Positions 1 to 10,459 of a DNA stretch of 64,000 nucleotides are shown here, in pieces. The stretch lies in assembly GCA_036567785.1 (NCBI GenBank), contig DATCTV010000030.1, forward strand, positions 1 to 64,000. Reading direction: 5' to 3'. Position numbers and translations under genes: made by a program. The notes under the pieces are model-generated. The model saw nothing but the letters and a program-made list of their open reading frames with translations. It did not search any database and was not told where the DNA came from. The DNA comes from Desulfomonilia bacterium (GTDB taxonomy: Bacteria > Desulfobacterota > Desulfomonilia > UBA1062). The stretch's first letter is position 1, and every line of letters begins with the position of its first letter.

Positions 1-181
1 CATCCACAGTAAACGAACCACACGACCTGATTGAAGGGATTGCGACTGTTGTACCGATGGGCATACGTTTCAATTCTTCAAATCCAAACGAACCACACGA
101 CCTGATTGAAGGGATTGCGACTGTGTGTCACCGTCCGACACTTCAATTACTGTTTTACAACGAACCACACGACCTGATTGA

Positions 182-243
182 TTCGGGCAGATAGCCCTCA
201 CCCTTCGGGCATTCTTTCAGAATGTCATTTTTGTGATGCAAAA
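182..243. repeat. 62-bp palindromic element splitting CRISPR repeat 3 (copy 1)
   Basis: This insertion interrupts the repeat that starts at 159. It begins TTCGGGCAG and ends GATGCAAAA, and it is flanked by a duplicated ATTGA (177-181 and 244-248). Removing the element plus one ATTGA restores an intact 35-bp repeat. It can fold as four successive hairpins: GGGC/GCCC, CCC/GGG, CATTCT/AGAATG and ATTTTTG/CAAAAAT with loop TGATG. The last stem uses the first two bases of the flanking ATTGA. The element is too small to encode a protein and looks like a REP- or MITE-type non-autonomous repeat. Confidence 0.85.
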
Positions 244-852
244 ATTGAAGGGATTGCGACAAGTATTTTCCTCCATCTACGATGGCTGAAAATACTTCAT
301 TTCAACGAACCACACGACCTGATTGAAGGGATTGCGACTATGCGGCCCGCCTGCGGGGTTTGTCTCCCCAGAGATCTTAACGAACCACACGACCTGATTG
401 AAGGGATTGCGACGGGTCTGTCTGTATCATCTCTTTTACTCCGAGTTGCGCTAAACGAACCACACGACCTGATTGAAGGGATTGCGACAAGGATTTAATC
501 GCACTATCCAATTCCTCATCATTTTTGGCAAACGAACCACACGACCTGATTGAAGGGATTGCGACCCATGACAGAACCTAGGAATACCCCTAACATTCCA
601 GTTAAAAACGAACCACACGACCTGATTGAAGGGATTGCGACTCTCCAGCTCTGGCTTCATATGACCCCCCAGAAAAGATAAACGAACCACACGACCTGAT
701 TGAAGGGATTGCGACTAGCCCCAAGAACAGCTTTGATTGCCCAAAACATTACTTAACGAACCACACGACCTGATTGAAGGGATTGCGACAACAATAGGCA
801 GCAGGGTTATTTTCTCTGCTGCCCTTGCTAACGAACCACACGACCTGATTGA

Positions 853-914
853 TTCGGGCAGATAGCCCTCACCCTTCGGGCAATCTTTCAGAATGTCATT
901 TTTGTGATGCAAAA
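853..914. repeat. 62-bp palindromic element splitting CRISPR repeat 11 (copy 2)
   Basis: It has the same position within the CRISPR repeat, the same length and the same ATTGA duplication (848-852 and 915-919) as copy 1. It differs from copy 1 by one base (A at 883), which introduces a mismatch in the third hairpin. The identical insertion point in three repeats means either site-specific insertion or copying of a split repeat within the array. Confidence 0.85.
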
Positions 915-992
915 ATTGAAGGGATTGCGACCTTCACAGTGGGCTTGCTTGTTTCAGGCTTCACAGTGGAACGAACCACACGACCTGATTGA

Positions 993-1054
993 TTCGGGCA
1001 GATAGCCCTCACCCTTCGGGCATTCTTTCGGAATGTCATTTTTGTGATGCAAAA
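993..1054. repeat. 62-bp palindromic element splitting CRISPR repeat 12 (copy 3)
   Basis: This is the third copy, in the terminal repeat of the array, again with flanking ATTGA (988-992 and 1055-1059). It differs from copy 1 by one base (G at 1030), which turns a T-A pair of the third stem into a T-G wobble and so keeps the pairing. The terminal repeat is otherwise degenerate only at its last base. Confidence 0.85.
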
Positions 1055-1118
1055 ATTGAAGGGATTGCGATTCCTCTCTGCTTGAAAGCCTTCGAAAAAA
1101 ATTTTTTGGTTTGCCTAC

Positions 1119-1146
1119 TTGACTATAATTCTATATACGTTACTAT
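1119..1146 (+). promoter_or_regulatory. Predicted sigma70 promoter of the N-ATPase operon
   Basis: TTGACT at 1119-1124 and TACTAT at 1141-1146 are separated by 16 bp and sit about 80 bp upstream of atpD. They lie between the end of the CRISPR array and the first gene. A strong Shine-Dalgarno AGGAGG at 1210-1215 precedes the ATG at 1224. No other promoter-like pair was noticed in the operon, and the genes are nearly abutting, so this promoter probably drives all nine. Confidence 0.6.
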
Positions 1147-1208
1147 GAGAAGAAACGCGGTATTTTTTATCAGACATCGGTGCTTGCAGGGTTTTTCCTT
1201 TAAGATAG

Positions 1209-2978
<1,770 letters not shown>

Positions 2979-2986
<8 letters not shown>

Positions 2987-3302
2987 AATAAGGAAACCAC
3001 CTCAAAGGCGTGGAATGAAGAGAGAGGACAGGTTTGCAACCGAGGTGGGAAAAAAAGAGGCAAGAAAGATCAAAAGCGAACTTGAGCCGGATCAGACCGT
3101 CTGGTTCGGACTGGGGATGTTCGGGATTATAGGCTGGTCGGTCGCTATCCCAACCCTTATCGGTGTGGCCTTGGGCTTATGGATAGACAGCAGATGGCCA
3201 ACGCAATATTCCTGGACCCTGATGCTTCTTGTAACGGGTCTTGCACTGGGCTGTCTGAACGCATGGTACTGGGTTAAAAAAGGAGGGATTACAAAAGAAT
3301 GA
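2979..3302 (+). CDS. atpQ: N-ATPase accessory membrane protein AtpQ
   Basis: This 107-aa protein has a basic N-terminus and two hydrophobic segments (about residues 43-70 and 80-98). It matches in size and position the AtpI/gene-1-like AtpQ of N-ATPase operons. AtpI-like proteins are thought to help c-ring assembly or ion (Mg or Ca) handling; its role here is inferred from family and context. It overlaps atpC by eight bases and atpR by four, so translation is probably coupled. Confidence 0.85.
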
Positions 3303-3577
3303 ATCCTGTGCTTTTGCTGCTTATATCATTTCTGGGAGGTGCCTTGCTCGGGGCGTTTTATTTCAACAGCCTGTGGAAAACGGTCAGAAAGGTGACCGAT
3401 GAAGGCAAACAGGGGATATTCATGATAACCGGGTATTTCATCAGAACAGGTGTTGTGCTTGCAGGTTTCTATATAATCATGTCCGGCAGTTGGGAAAGGA
3501 TGGTTGCCGCGCTCGCAGGTTTCATTCTGGTGAGGGAAGTCATGAAGCGTGTTTTTGGCGCAGAAAAGGCGGTCTAA
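3299..3577 (+). CDS. atpR: N-ATPase membrane subunit AtpR
   Basis: This is a small integral membrane protein (92 aa) with about three hydrophobic segments. It is located between atpQ and atpB, exactly where AtpR occurs in N-ATPase operons. A positively charged stretch (KTVRKVTDEGKQG) follows the first segment. AtpR has been suggested to interact with the c ring of N-ATPases; nothing in the sequence proves this. Together atpQ and atpR are diagnostic of the N-ATPase type. Confidence 0.87.
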   Translation: MNPVLLLLISFLGGALLGAFYFNSLWKTVRKVTDEGKQGIFMITGYFIRTGVVLAGFYIIMSGSWERMVAALAGFILVREVMKRVFGAEKAV

Positions 3578-3586
3578 TAAAGTAAT

Positions 3587-4294
3587 ATGGAAATTTTATC
3601 ACTCAATCAGATAAGCCCGGACCAGGTTATCCTGTGGCACTGGCGGTTTATTACGATTAACGCAACCCTCGTTTTCACCTGGCTGGTCATGGCGATCCTG
3701 ATTCTGACCTCGTGGCTCGTTACAAGAAATGTTACATCGAGTGAAAATATATCAAGATGGCAGGGTTTGCTTGAAGTGGTAGTTACTGGTATTCGAGAAC
3801 AGATCAGGGAAACTTCGCACGGCGACCCTGATGAATATACAGCCTTTATAGGCTCGCTATTTCTCTTCATTGGGTTGTCTAACTTTATGATGTTTGTCCC
3901 TGGTTATGTGGCCCCTACTTCGTCTCTGACAACCACCTGCGCACTGGCGATATGTGTTTTCATCGCCGTGCCTTTTTATGGAATCAAGAATCAGGGTGTT
4001 GTGCATTATCTGAAGGAATATTTCCAGCCCACGCTGATATTTTTCCCGTTTCATGTAATGGGCGAGATAACAAGGACGCTGGCGCTCATGATTCGTCTTT
4101 TTGGAAACATGATGAGCCATGACAAGGTAATAGGGATACTGCTGGCGGTAACGCCGTTTCTGTTCCCGGTCGTGATGCAGTGTCTAGGGCTTTTGATAGG
4201 TATGGTTCAGGCCTACATCTTTGCAATACTGGCCATGGTATATATAGCATCGGCATCCCAGGCCCAGGAGGAAAAGCATCAGGCTGCAGTGTGA
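3587..4294 (+). CDS. atpB: N-type ATPase subunit a
   Basis: This is the membrane stator subunit that forms the ion half-channels (235 aa, five to six hydrophobic segments). The essential stator arginine is in the segment LALMIRLFGNMMSHDKV, near residue 169. The Shine-Dalgarno is weak (TAAAG), so translation may depend on coupling to the upstream genes. It is followed by the c-subunit gene after 37 bp. Confidence 0.95.
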   Translation: MEILSLNQISPDQVILWHWRFITINATLVFTWLVMAILILTSWLVTRNVTSSENISRWQGLLEVVVTGIREQIRETSHGDPDEYTAFIGSLFLFIGLSNFMMFVPGYVAPTSSLTTTCALAICVFIAVPFYGIKNQGVVHYLKEYFQPTLIFFPFHVMGEITRTLALMIRLFGNMMSHDKVIGILLAVTPFLFPVVMQCLGLLIGMVQAYIFAILAMVYIASASQAQEEKHQAAV

Positions 4295-4331
4295 TAAAGG
4301 TGTAGAGATAAATAAATAAGGGAGACAGGTT

Positions 4332-4607
4332 ATGGACAGTGTAACATGGATCGCCGTTGTTTCAATCATTTCAGCCGGGCTTGCCATGGCAATCGGTTCT
4401 ATCGGTCCTGCACTTGGAGAAGGGACAGCAGTGAGCCAGGCTCTGAGTGCCATTGCCCAGCAGCCTGATGAGAAAAATTCTATCACGAGAACGCTCTTCG
4501 TAAGTCTTGCCATGATCGAGTCGATTGCCATTTACTGTTTCGTCATCTCGATGATCCTCATATTCGCAAATCCGTTCTGGGATCATGCCACAAAGGCACT
4601 GAAATAG
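4332..4607 (+). CDS. atpE: N-type ATPase subunit c
   Basis: This is the c-ring rotor protein (91 aa), with two transmembrane helices joined by the conserved loop AIAQQP. The ion-binding carboxylate is E63 in helix 2, in the pattern ES...Y (E63, S64, Y68) shared with Na+-binding c subunits. Helix 1 carries E30 in GEG, where classical Na+ rings such as that of Ilyobacter have Gln. N-ATPase rings with two Glu residues occur, and the Burkholderia pseudomallei ring was reported to be H+-specific. Ion specificity should therefore not be assumed. GGGAGA lies nine bases upstream of the ATG. Confidence 0.95.
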   Translation: MDSVTWIAVVSIISAGLAMAIGSIGPALGEGTAVSQALSAIAQQPDEKNSITRTLFVSLAMIESIAIYCFVISMILIFANPFWDHATKALK

Positions 4608-4613
4608 ACGAAA

Positions 4614-5396
4614 ATGCATATCGACTGGTTTGTCCTTCTCGCTCAGATAGTAAACTTCATGATCCTTGTCTGGCTTCTGAAGTTCTTTCTCTATGGAAGA
4701 ATAATCAAGGCCATAGATGAACGTCAGGCAAGGCTTGCCGCTGCAAGGGAAGAAGCCGACCGCATGAAGAAAGAGGCCGAGGATGCAGCAAAAGAATATG
4801 AGAACAGGAACAGGTCTCTTGATGAAAGGATGTCGGCCATGCTTGATGATGCCAGAGTAAAGGCTGAAGCAGAGAAAGCCGAACTTACCGAACGGGCAAG
4901 GAATGAAGTGGATGAACTGAAGAAGGCATGGAAGGATACCCTGACAAGTGAAAAAACGGCTTTCCTGAATGACCTCAAATCAAGAGCGGGTTCTCATGTC
5001 CAGGAATCGGTGAGGAAGATATTGCGTGACCTTGCCAACATCAGCCTTGAGGAGCAAATTGTCCTTTCATTTATGGACAGGTTGAAGAATGCTGACGCCG
5101 GAACGCTTGAGATGCTCAGGCAGGCTGATCAGGAGACAGGTGTAACAGTCAGGACTTCCTTCGAGGTCGAAGAAGAGCTGGAGAAAAAACTGGTCAGATA
5201 TTTAAAATCGCTCGTTGCGGAAGGTGTCCCACTTATTCATGAAGTCATACCCGATGAAATTGCAGGCATTGAACTCGTATCTACGGGAAAAAAGATTTCA
5301 TGGAGTGTCGGAGAATATCTTGAGGATCTGAAACAGAGGTTTAGTGAGGCGCTGAAGGAAGATATCCCCGATGCGCCTCAGACTGTAACTTCCTGA
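4614..5396 (+). CDS. atpF: N-type ATPase subunit b with delta-like C-terminal region
   Basis: This is the peripheral stalk subunit. It has an N-terminal membrane anchor (about residues 3-28) and a long charged coiled coil to about residue 120. A C-terminal region near residues 165-250 contains [19 protein letters not shown], which resembles the C-terminal segment of the delta/OSCP subunit (PDLIGGI type). At 260 aa it is much longer than ordinary b subunits (about 160 aa), and no separate atpH exists in the operon. A b-delta fusion is therefore the natural reading and is known for N-ATPases. Confidence 0.9.
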   Translation: MHIDWFVLLAQIVNFMILVWLLKFFLYGRIIKAIDERQARLAAAREEADRMKKEAEDAAKEYENRNRSLDERMSAMLDDARVKAEAEKAELTERARNEVDELKKAWKDTLTSEKTAFLNDLKSRAGSHVQESVRKILRDLANISLEEQIVLSFMDRLKNADAGTLEMLRQADQETGVTVRTSFEVEEELEKKLVRYLKSLVAEGVPLIHEVIPDEIAGIELVSTGKKISWSVGEYLEDLKQRFSEALKEDIPDAPQTVTS

Positions 5397-5415
5397 AAAG
5401 GCAAGGAGAAAAGAC

Positions 5416-6966
5416 ATGGGAGCGGATGCGGGGGCTCTGGACAATGTCCTTAAAGATACATTTACAAGGCTTAAAAGCTCGCTAGACGGCTACCAGCCCG
5501 AGATAGCCGCAGAAGAAGTTGGAACCGTCACCTTTGTCGGTTCCGGTATTGTTCTTGTGAAAGGCCTTTCCGGGGTCAGATCCGAGGAAATTGTCCATTT
5601 CCCCGGTGATCTTTACGGACTCGTATTCAATGTGGATGCAAATGATTCAGGAATAATAATGCTTGATTCGACAGAGACGCTCAGGGCAGGCGACGAGGTA
5701 AAACGCACAGGCCGGGTCCTTGATGTTCCAGTCGGTGAGGCTTTTCTTGGCCGGGTCGTTGACGCAATCGGCAGGCCTCTCGATGGATTGGGCGAGGTGC
5801 ATGGCAGTGAAAGGATGCCGGTTGAAAGGCTGGCACCGCCCATAATGCACCGCGATCCTGTAACCGTTCCTCTTCAGACCGGGTTAAAGGCAATAGATGC
5901 GCTCATTCCAATAGGAAGGGGGCAGCGTGAACTGATTCTCGGTGACAGGCAGACAGGCAAGACCGCTATTGCCCTGGATACGGTAATCAACCAGAAAAAC
6001 ACCGGCGTGATATGCATTTATTGCGCAGTCGGAAAGCAGGGGGCGGACGTTGCAAGGACAGTTGCCGTGCTGAAAGAATATGGTGCCATTTCATATTCAA
6101 TAGTGGTGGTGGCGTCAGGGGAAGATGCGGCGGGCCTTCAGTATGTCGCGCCGTATGCTGCTACGTCCATGGCCGAATACTTCATGTCAAAAGGGAAGGA
6201 TGTGCTTATCATCTATGACGACCTTACAAGCCATGCCAGGGCTTACCGGGAACTTTCACTTCTGCTCAGGCGTCCGCCGGGCCGTGAGGCGTACCCCGGT
6301 GATATATTCTATATTCATTCGAGGCTTCTGGAGAGGTCGACGCACCTCAGGAAGGAATATGGCGGCGGTTCGTTGACGGCGCTGCCGATCATTGAAACAG
6401 AGGCAGGCGATATTTCATCATATATCCCGACAAATCTTATTTCCATTACCGACGGTCAGCTGTACCTTTCCACCGGCCTTTACCAGAAGGGTGTGCTGCC
6501 GGCAATAGACGTAGGCAAGAGCGTGTCGCGGGTCGGCGGCAAGGCGCAGCTCCCTGCATACAGAGCCGTCGCTGGGGATCTTCGGATATCATATTCCCAG
6601 TTCGAGGAGCTCGAGAGCTTTTCCCGCTTCGGAACAAGGCTTGATGAGGCGACGAAGAAGACGCTTGAAAGGGGCTGGCGTGTACGTGAAGTTCTGAAAC
6701 AGCCGCAATTCAAACCTATTCCGGTTGCAGAACAGATTGCTGCCATGCTTGCTGTCACCAACGGGGCATTTGACAATGTTCCAACGGCAAATGTTAGTGA
6801 AGCTGAAAATGCGCTCAGAAAAAATGTTAAAGAGAATCAGGGCAGCATCTGTTCTCAAATTGAAAACGGAAACAAGCTAACCGATGAAAACAGGAAGGTG
6901 CTTCTTGATGAAGCAGTAAAAGCCTCTGCTCAATTCTCGGAATTGACTGAAGATGGAAACAGTTGA
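5416..6966 (+). CDS. atpA: N-type ATPase subunit alpha
   Basis: This is the non-catalytic nucleotide-binding alpha subunit (516 aa). The P-loop [12 protein letters not shown] is near residue 176, and the alpha-type segment SISDGQ appears as [23 protein letters not shown] lies upstream of the ATG. It precedes and overlaps atpG by 14 bp. The gene follows b directly with no delta gene, as in other N-ATPase operons. Confidence 0.96.
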   Translation: MGADAGALDNVLKDTFTRLKSSLDGYQPEIAAEEVGTVTFVGSGIVLVKGLSGVRSEEIVHFPGDLYGLVFNVDANDSGIIMLDSTETLRAGDEVKRTGRVLDVPVGEAFLGRVVDAIGRPLDGLGEVHGSERMPVERLAPPIMHRDPVTVPLQTGLKAIDALIPIGRGQRELILGDRQTGKTAIALDTVINQKNTGVICIYCAVGKQGADVARTVAVLKEYGAISYSIVVVASGEDAAGLQYVAPYAATSMAEYFMSKGKDVLIIYDDLTSHARAYRELSLLLRRPPGREAYPGDIFYIHSRLLERSTHLRKEYGGGSLTALPIIETEAGDISSYIPTNLISITDGQLYLSTGLYQKGVLPAIDVGKSVSRVGGKAQLPAYRAVAGDLRISYSQFEELESFSRFGTRLDEATKKTLERGWRVREVLKQPQFKPIPVAEQIAAMLAVTNGAFDNVPTANVSEAENALRKNVKENQGSICSQIENGNKLTDENRKVLLDEAVKASAQFSELTEDGNS

Positions 6967-7831
6967 AACGCTGAAGAAAAAGATCAAGAGCACGAATGAC
7001 CTTCTTGGTGTCGTGAAGACCATGAAGGCGCTGGCCGCTGTCAGCATACGACAGTTCCAGCGTTCGGTCGAATCCCTTTCGGACTATACGAATACTGTTG
7101 AAATGGGACTTGAGATTGTATTGAAAGGTCAGATTGAGCCTGTAGAAAAGACAAAAAAACCAAAAAGCATAGGGGCTGTTGTTTTCGGTTCCGACCAGGG
7201 GCTCTGCGGGCAGCTGAATACACTGATTGCTTCTTATGCGGCGCTTGAAATTCAGATGACGCAGGTGGACTTCGACGAGGTGGTGTTGATCACTATCGGG
7301 GAAAGGGCAAGGGATTACCTTGAACTTGCCGACCTGGATGTCATTGAGAGTATTACCACGCCAAGCTCGATATCGGGAATAACCCCTGCGGTTCAGGAGC
7401 TTGTGATGATATTGTACGACTGGCACTTCAACCAGAAAGTGGAGCAGATTTACCTGTTTTTCAACAAGTACGTATCAGGTTCGAATTACAAACAGGAAGG
7501 TATAAGAATCCTGCCGATTGACCGGGAATGGCTTAATAAAATAAAAAACCGAAAATGGGATTCGAGGACGCTTCCGTTTTTTTCAATGAAAAAGGAGATA
7601 TTGTTTCATCATCTGATAAGGGAGTATCTTTTTGTAAGTCTGTACAGGGCCTTTGCCGAGTCACTTGCAAGTGAAAACGCCTCCCGCCTCGCTGCAATGC
7701 AGAGTGCCGAAAAGAATATCGAAGAAAGACTTAATGAACTTAATCTGAGTTATTTCAGGCAGCGCCAGTCGAAGATTACAGAGGAGCTTATCGATATAGT
7801 ATCCGGATACGAGGTGCTGAAAAATTCCTGA
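6953..7831 (+). CDS. atpG: N-type ATPase subunit gamma
   Basis: This is the rotor shaft subunit (292 aa). The N-terminal helix ([30 protein letters not shown]) and the C-terminal helix with [25 protein letters not shown] match the conserved ends of gamma subunits. It is the last gene of the operon and overlaps atpA by 14 bp. The next gene is convergent, only 10 bp away, and no clear terminator is visible between them. Confidence 0.94.
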   Translation: METVETLKKKIKSTNDLLGVVKTMKALAAVSIRQFQRSVESLSDYTNTVEMGLEIVLKGQIEPVEKTKKPKSIGAVVFGSDQGLCGQLNTLIASYAALEIQMTQVDFDEVVLITIGERARDYLELADLDVIESITTPSSISGITPAVQELVMILYDWHFNQKVEQIYLFFNKYVSGSNYKQEGIRILPIDREWLNKIKNRKWDSRTLPFFSMKKEILFHHLIREYLFVSLYRAFAESLASENASRLAAMQSAEKNIEERLNELNLSYFRQRQSKITEELIDIVSGYEVLKNS

Positions 7832-7841
7832 AGTGTCAGAA

Positions 7842-8198
7842 TCAGACGCCAGGTATTTTAGTCCTGAAAAGAAAGAAGACGGCTCCGAGCAGGCATAATC
7901 CTGCCCAGATGTAATCTATGGAAGGTTTTTCCTTCAGATATATTATGGAAAAGGGCACAAACACGGAAAGTGTTATGACTTCCTGCAATATCTTGAGTTG
8001 TCCAACATTCATTACATGATGCCCAATCCTGTTTGCGGGAACTTGTATCATGTATTCGAATAAGGCAATGCCCCAGCTTAACAGCGCGGCTATAATCCAG
8101 GGTTTGTGAGAGAGGTTTTTAAGGTGGCCGTACCAGGCAAATGTCATGAAGATGTTACTGAAACACAATAGTATAATGGTTGATAAATAAGTTTTCAT
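7842..8198 (-). CDS. Small DMT-type membrane protein (DUF486 family)
   Basis: This 118-aa protein has four hydrophobic segments and the segment SNIFMTFAWYGHLK near the N-terminus, followed by LSWGIALFEYMIQVPANRIGH. This matches the DUF486 family of small drug/metabolite-transporter-like proteins. The start is the ATG at 8198, because AAGGAAAAC precedes it. A longer frame runs to 8270, but that extension is non-hydrophobic and lacks an RBS. Function is unknown. It is convergent with atpG. Confidence 0.75.
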   Translation of the reverse strand: MKTYLSTIILLCFSNIFMTFAWYGHLKNLSHKPWIIAALLSWGIALFEYMIQVPANRIGHHVMNVGQLKILQEVITLSVFVPFSIIYLKEKPSIDYIWAGLCLLGAVFFLFRTKIPGV

Positions 8199-8373
8199 TG
8201 TTTTCCTTCTTGATGCAGCCTGTCGATTTAAAAGACGGCATTTGTTTATCAAAATAATTGTTAATGTCAATAAAAAATCAGTTCAGTCTTGCAAGAATGC
8301 TATTTATTGCTGTAAACTAGTATATAAGGGTATATAAACAATCAAAGCATTTTTAAAATTGAGGAGGAACCTG

Positions 8374-9459
8374 ATGAAAAGATATTTGATGGCATCTGCA
8401 ATATTTTTGGTTTTGATAACCTCACCATGTTATGCAGGAGTTAAAGCCGGTAGTATTTCTGCAGGGTTCGAAGACGGATGGTATGTTTTTGACGGGCAGG
8501 AAGATATTACCAACACGACTCAGGCAGGCATCTGGGTTGGTTATGATGCAACGAAGAATATAGGTATTGAAGCTAAATTAGCATACAGCGGAACATTGAA
8601 CGATGACGAGACGCAGAAGGTCAGGGTCTGGTCATACCGCGCAGAAGGGTTGTACTACTTTATGCCTGATGCGACATTCGTTCCTTATGGTGCGGTCGGG
8701 GTGGGCTGCAGATCAACCAGATTCACAAACGACACACTGGATGTCGATGCATATACAGGAGGCGACCGCAACTATCTGACAGTGGATGTTGGTCTGGGTG
8801 TGAAATATTTCATAACCGATTATCTTGTGGCGAGGCTTGATGTCAGAGATGTAATGCTTCCCAGCAGGTATAAAGATGATTTTCTTAACAATATTGAAGC
8901 AACCCTCGGAATCGGTTTTTATCTGGCTAAAAAACCGAAAACGGCAGCGCCGGAACCAGCTGCTGTTGCAGCCCCTGAACCCGCTCCTGAAGCAGTCGTG
9001 GCTCCTCCAGTGCCCGAACCGGCTCCTGTTCCGATAGTGGAGAAGCCAGCCCCGGCCCCTGTCGTCAACGAGGTGGAGAGAAAGATAGTCGAAAAGGGAA
9101 AAGCTACGCTTGATGTAAGGTTCAGGACAGCAAGCGCCGAGATAGATACCATGTATACTAACGACTTGAAAAGCTTTGCGGATGTCATGAAGAAGCATCC
9201 AGAACTTAAGGTTTATATAGAAGGCCACACGGATAATATCGGACCCTCTGACTACAACAAAAAGCTGTCGCAGGCACGTGCTGAAAATGTAAAGAAATAT
9301 CTTGTCGAAAAGCTAGGAGTTGATGGCTCGAAACTTACGGCAATCGGCTACGGTGAAGAAAAACCTATAGCCAGTAACCAGACTGCAGAGGGCAGATTAA
9401 AAAATCGCCGTGTTGAAGCCGTTGTTGAATATGATAAGGTCAAAGACGTGAAAAAATAG
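8374..9459 (+). CDS. OmpA-family outer membrane protein
   Basis: This 361-aa protein has a signal peptide (MKRYLMASAIFLVLITSPCYA) and an N-terminal eight-strand barrel-like domain to about residue 190. A Pro/Ala/Glu linker follows, then a C-terminal OmpA peptidoglycan-binding domain with IEGHTDNIGPSDYN, QARAENVKKYL and GYGEEKPIASN...GRLKNRRVE. It tethers the outer membrane to peptidoglycan. The start at 8374 is supported by GAGGAGG at 8361-8367; an upstream in-frame ATG at 8359 lacks this. The gene is monocistronic, with a terminator at 9491. Confidence 0.92.
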   Translation: MKRYLMASAIFLVLITSPCYAGVKAGSISAGFEDGWYVFDGQEDITNTTQAGIWVGYDATKNIGIEAKLAYSGTLNDDETQKVRVWSYRAEGLYYFMPDATFVPYGAVGVGCRSTRFTNDTLDVDAYTGGDRNYLTVDVGLGVKYFITDYLVARLDVRDVMLPSRYKDDFLNNIEATLGIGFYLAKKPKTAAPEPAAVAAPEPAPEAVVAPPVPEPAPVPIVEKPAPAPVVNEVERKIVEKGKATLDVRFRTASAEIDTMYTNDLKSFADVMKKHPELKVYIEGHTDNIGPSDYNKKLSQARAENVKKYLVEKLGVDGSKLTAIGYGEEKPIASNQTAEGRLKNRRVEAVVEYDKVKDVKK

Positions 9460-9490
9460 TTTTCCTCCCCGAATAAAGAATATTTCCAAC

Positions 9491-9520
9491 GCCTCCCGGA
9501 TGTTATCGGGAGGCTTTTTT
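9491..9520 (+). terminator. Intrinsic terminator after the OmpA-family gene
   Basis: The stem GCCTCCCG...CGGGAGGC (9491-9514, loop about 8 nt) is followed by six T. It is 31 bp downstream of the stop codon at 9459 and is a typical rho-independent terminator. Confidence 0.9.
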
Positions 9521-9598
9521 ATACATACATCTTGGAATATGGATTGGCTTTAGTGTAATTACAAATTACAGGCGGTTCGGATAAAGGAGATTGCAGCA

Positions 9599-10408
9599 AT
9601 GAGGAAGTGTTCTGTTTTTATCGTATATATTATCTTCCTGGTCTTCTCAGGCTGCTCAGGTGGCGATGAGATTTCTTCATCATCAGAACAAAGCTCTCTT
9701 GAATTTGTTACAGACATACCAGCCCTTTATTCAAACGTGTCACAAATAGAAGTAAGTGTATTTTATGAGCCTGATGCAGAGCCATATGTAGGAAATACAC
9801 AGAATGGTTTTGCGTACTGGAGCATACTTGAAGCAAACATGGCAGCACTCTTTGAATCAAGGTCATTGATACCTGATATATACGTACCGAGAACTGTCCG
9901 GGAGATGACGGAAATTCCGGATCAGAACAAAACCTCCTGGAGTGCTCAGGATGTCTATGATCTGGCCAGGTCTTTTATTACAGGTTATTCATCTTCGCCC
10001 ACGGCATGTTTTTATGTTTTCTTTGTCAACGGAAATTTAAGCGAGGACGGCAAAATTGAAACCTCTGTGATAGGCGCATCGATTACGGGAACTTCCATTA
10101 TAGTAGTGTTCAAGGATGTCGTAAAATCAACGGGGGCTTCTCCAACACTTGTGAAATATGTCGAGCAGACTACCCTTGTTCATGAATTCGGACATGCAAT
10201 GGGGCTTGTGAACAACGGTGTTCCGCTTAGGAGCATGCATCAGGATACTGCGCACGGCCATCATTGTACGAATAATGATTGTGTTATGTACTGGCTTAAT
10301 GAAGGCCTTTCCGACCTCATGTCCTTCGTACAGAGATATATGGCAACCAACGATCCGGTAATGTTCGGACAGGAATGCCTGAATGATGCAATAAATTACA
10401 ATCCATAA
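9599..10408 (+). CDS. Lipoprotein with metzincin-like zinc protease motif
   Basis: This 269-aa protein has a lipobox signal peptide (VFSGC, Cys19) and the zinc-binding motif HEFGHAMGLVNNG near residue 199. Downstream are MHQD and a Cys-X5-Cys-VM segment (HCTNNDCVMYW) that could form the metzincin Met-turn with a structural Cys pair. The HExxHxxG core followed by C...CVM recalls archaemetzincins, but the third zinc ligand is not obvious and may be the His of MHQD. It probably acts on the outer or periplasmic face of the envelope. GGAGATTG precedes the ATG. It is flanked by a terminator upstream and convergent genes downstream. Confidence 0.7.
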   Translation: MRKCSVFIVYIIFLVFSGCSGGDEISSSSEQSSLEFVTDIPALYSNVSQIEVSVFYEPDAEPYVGNTQNGFAYWSILEANMAALFESRSLIPDIYVPRTVREMTEIPDQNKTSWSAQDVYDLARSFITGYSSSPTACFYVFFVNGNLSEDGKIETSVIGASITGTSIIVVFKDVVKSTGASPTLVKYVEQTTLVHEFGHAMGLVNNGVPLRSMHQDTAHGHHCTNNDCVMYWLNEGLSDLMSFVQRYMATNDPVMFGQECLNDAINYNP

Positions 10409-10459
10409 ACGAGCAGTAGTTTAAACGGGAATAACTTCTTGAAACAGTGGATTTGAATA

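Larger units (their letters stand above)
12..1070. CRISPR. CRISPR array, 12 repeats and 11 complete spacers, truncated by the left window edge
   Basis: A 35-bp repeat beginning AACGAACCACACG and ending GGGATTGCGAC starts at 12, 87, 159, 304, 379, 454, 531, 607, 681, 755, 830 and 970. Spacers are 37-43 bp and all different. Bases 1-11 are the tail of another spacer, so the array continues to the left. The repeats at 159, 830 and 970 are each split by a 62-bp insertion. The last repeat ends GCGAT instead of GCGAC, which suggests the leader-distal end. The repeat end ATTGCGAC resembles the ATTGAAAC-type 5' handle of type I and III crRNAs, so transcription is probably left to right with the leader and cas genes beyond the left edge. 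That orientation is an inference. No cas gene is in the window, so the subtype cannot be assigned. Confidence 0.97.

Noticed and set aside
178-498. Open frames of 60-106 codons across the CRISPR array on both strands
   Set aside because: They translate the repeats (NEPHDLIEGIAT over and over) and have no RBS; they are artefacts of the array.
1-1070. Assigning a CRISPR subtype from the repeat alone
   Set aside because: No cas genes are visible, and ATTGCGAC-type repeat ends occur in several type I and III systems.
4332-4607. Calling the ATPase Na+-specific from the ES...Y motif
   Set aside because: The helix 1 position holds Glu rather than Gln, and a two-Glu N-ATPase ring has been reported as H+-specific, so specificity is left open.
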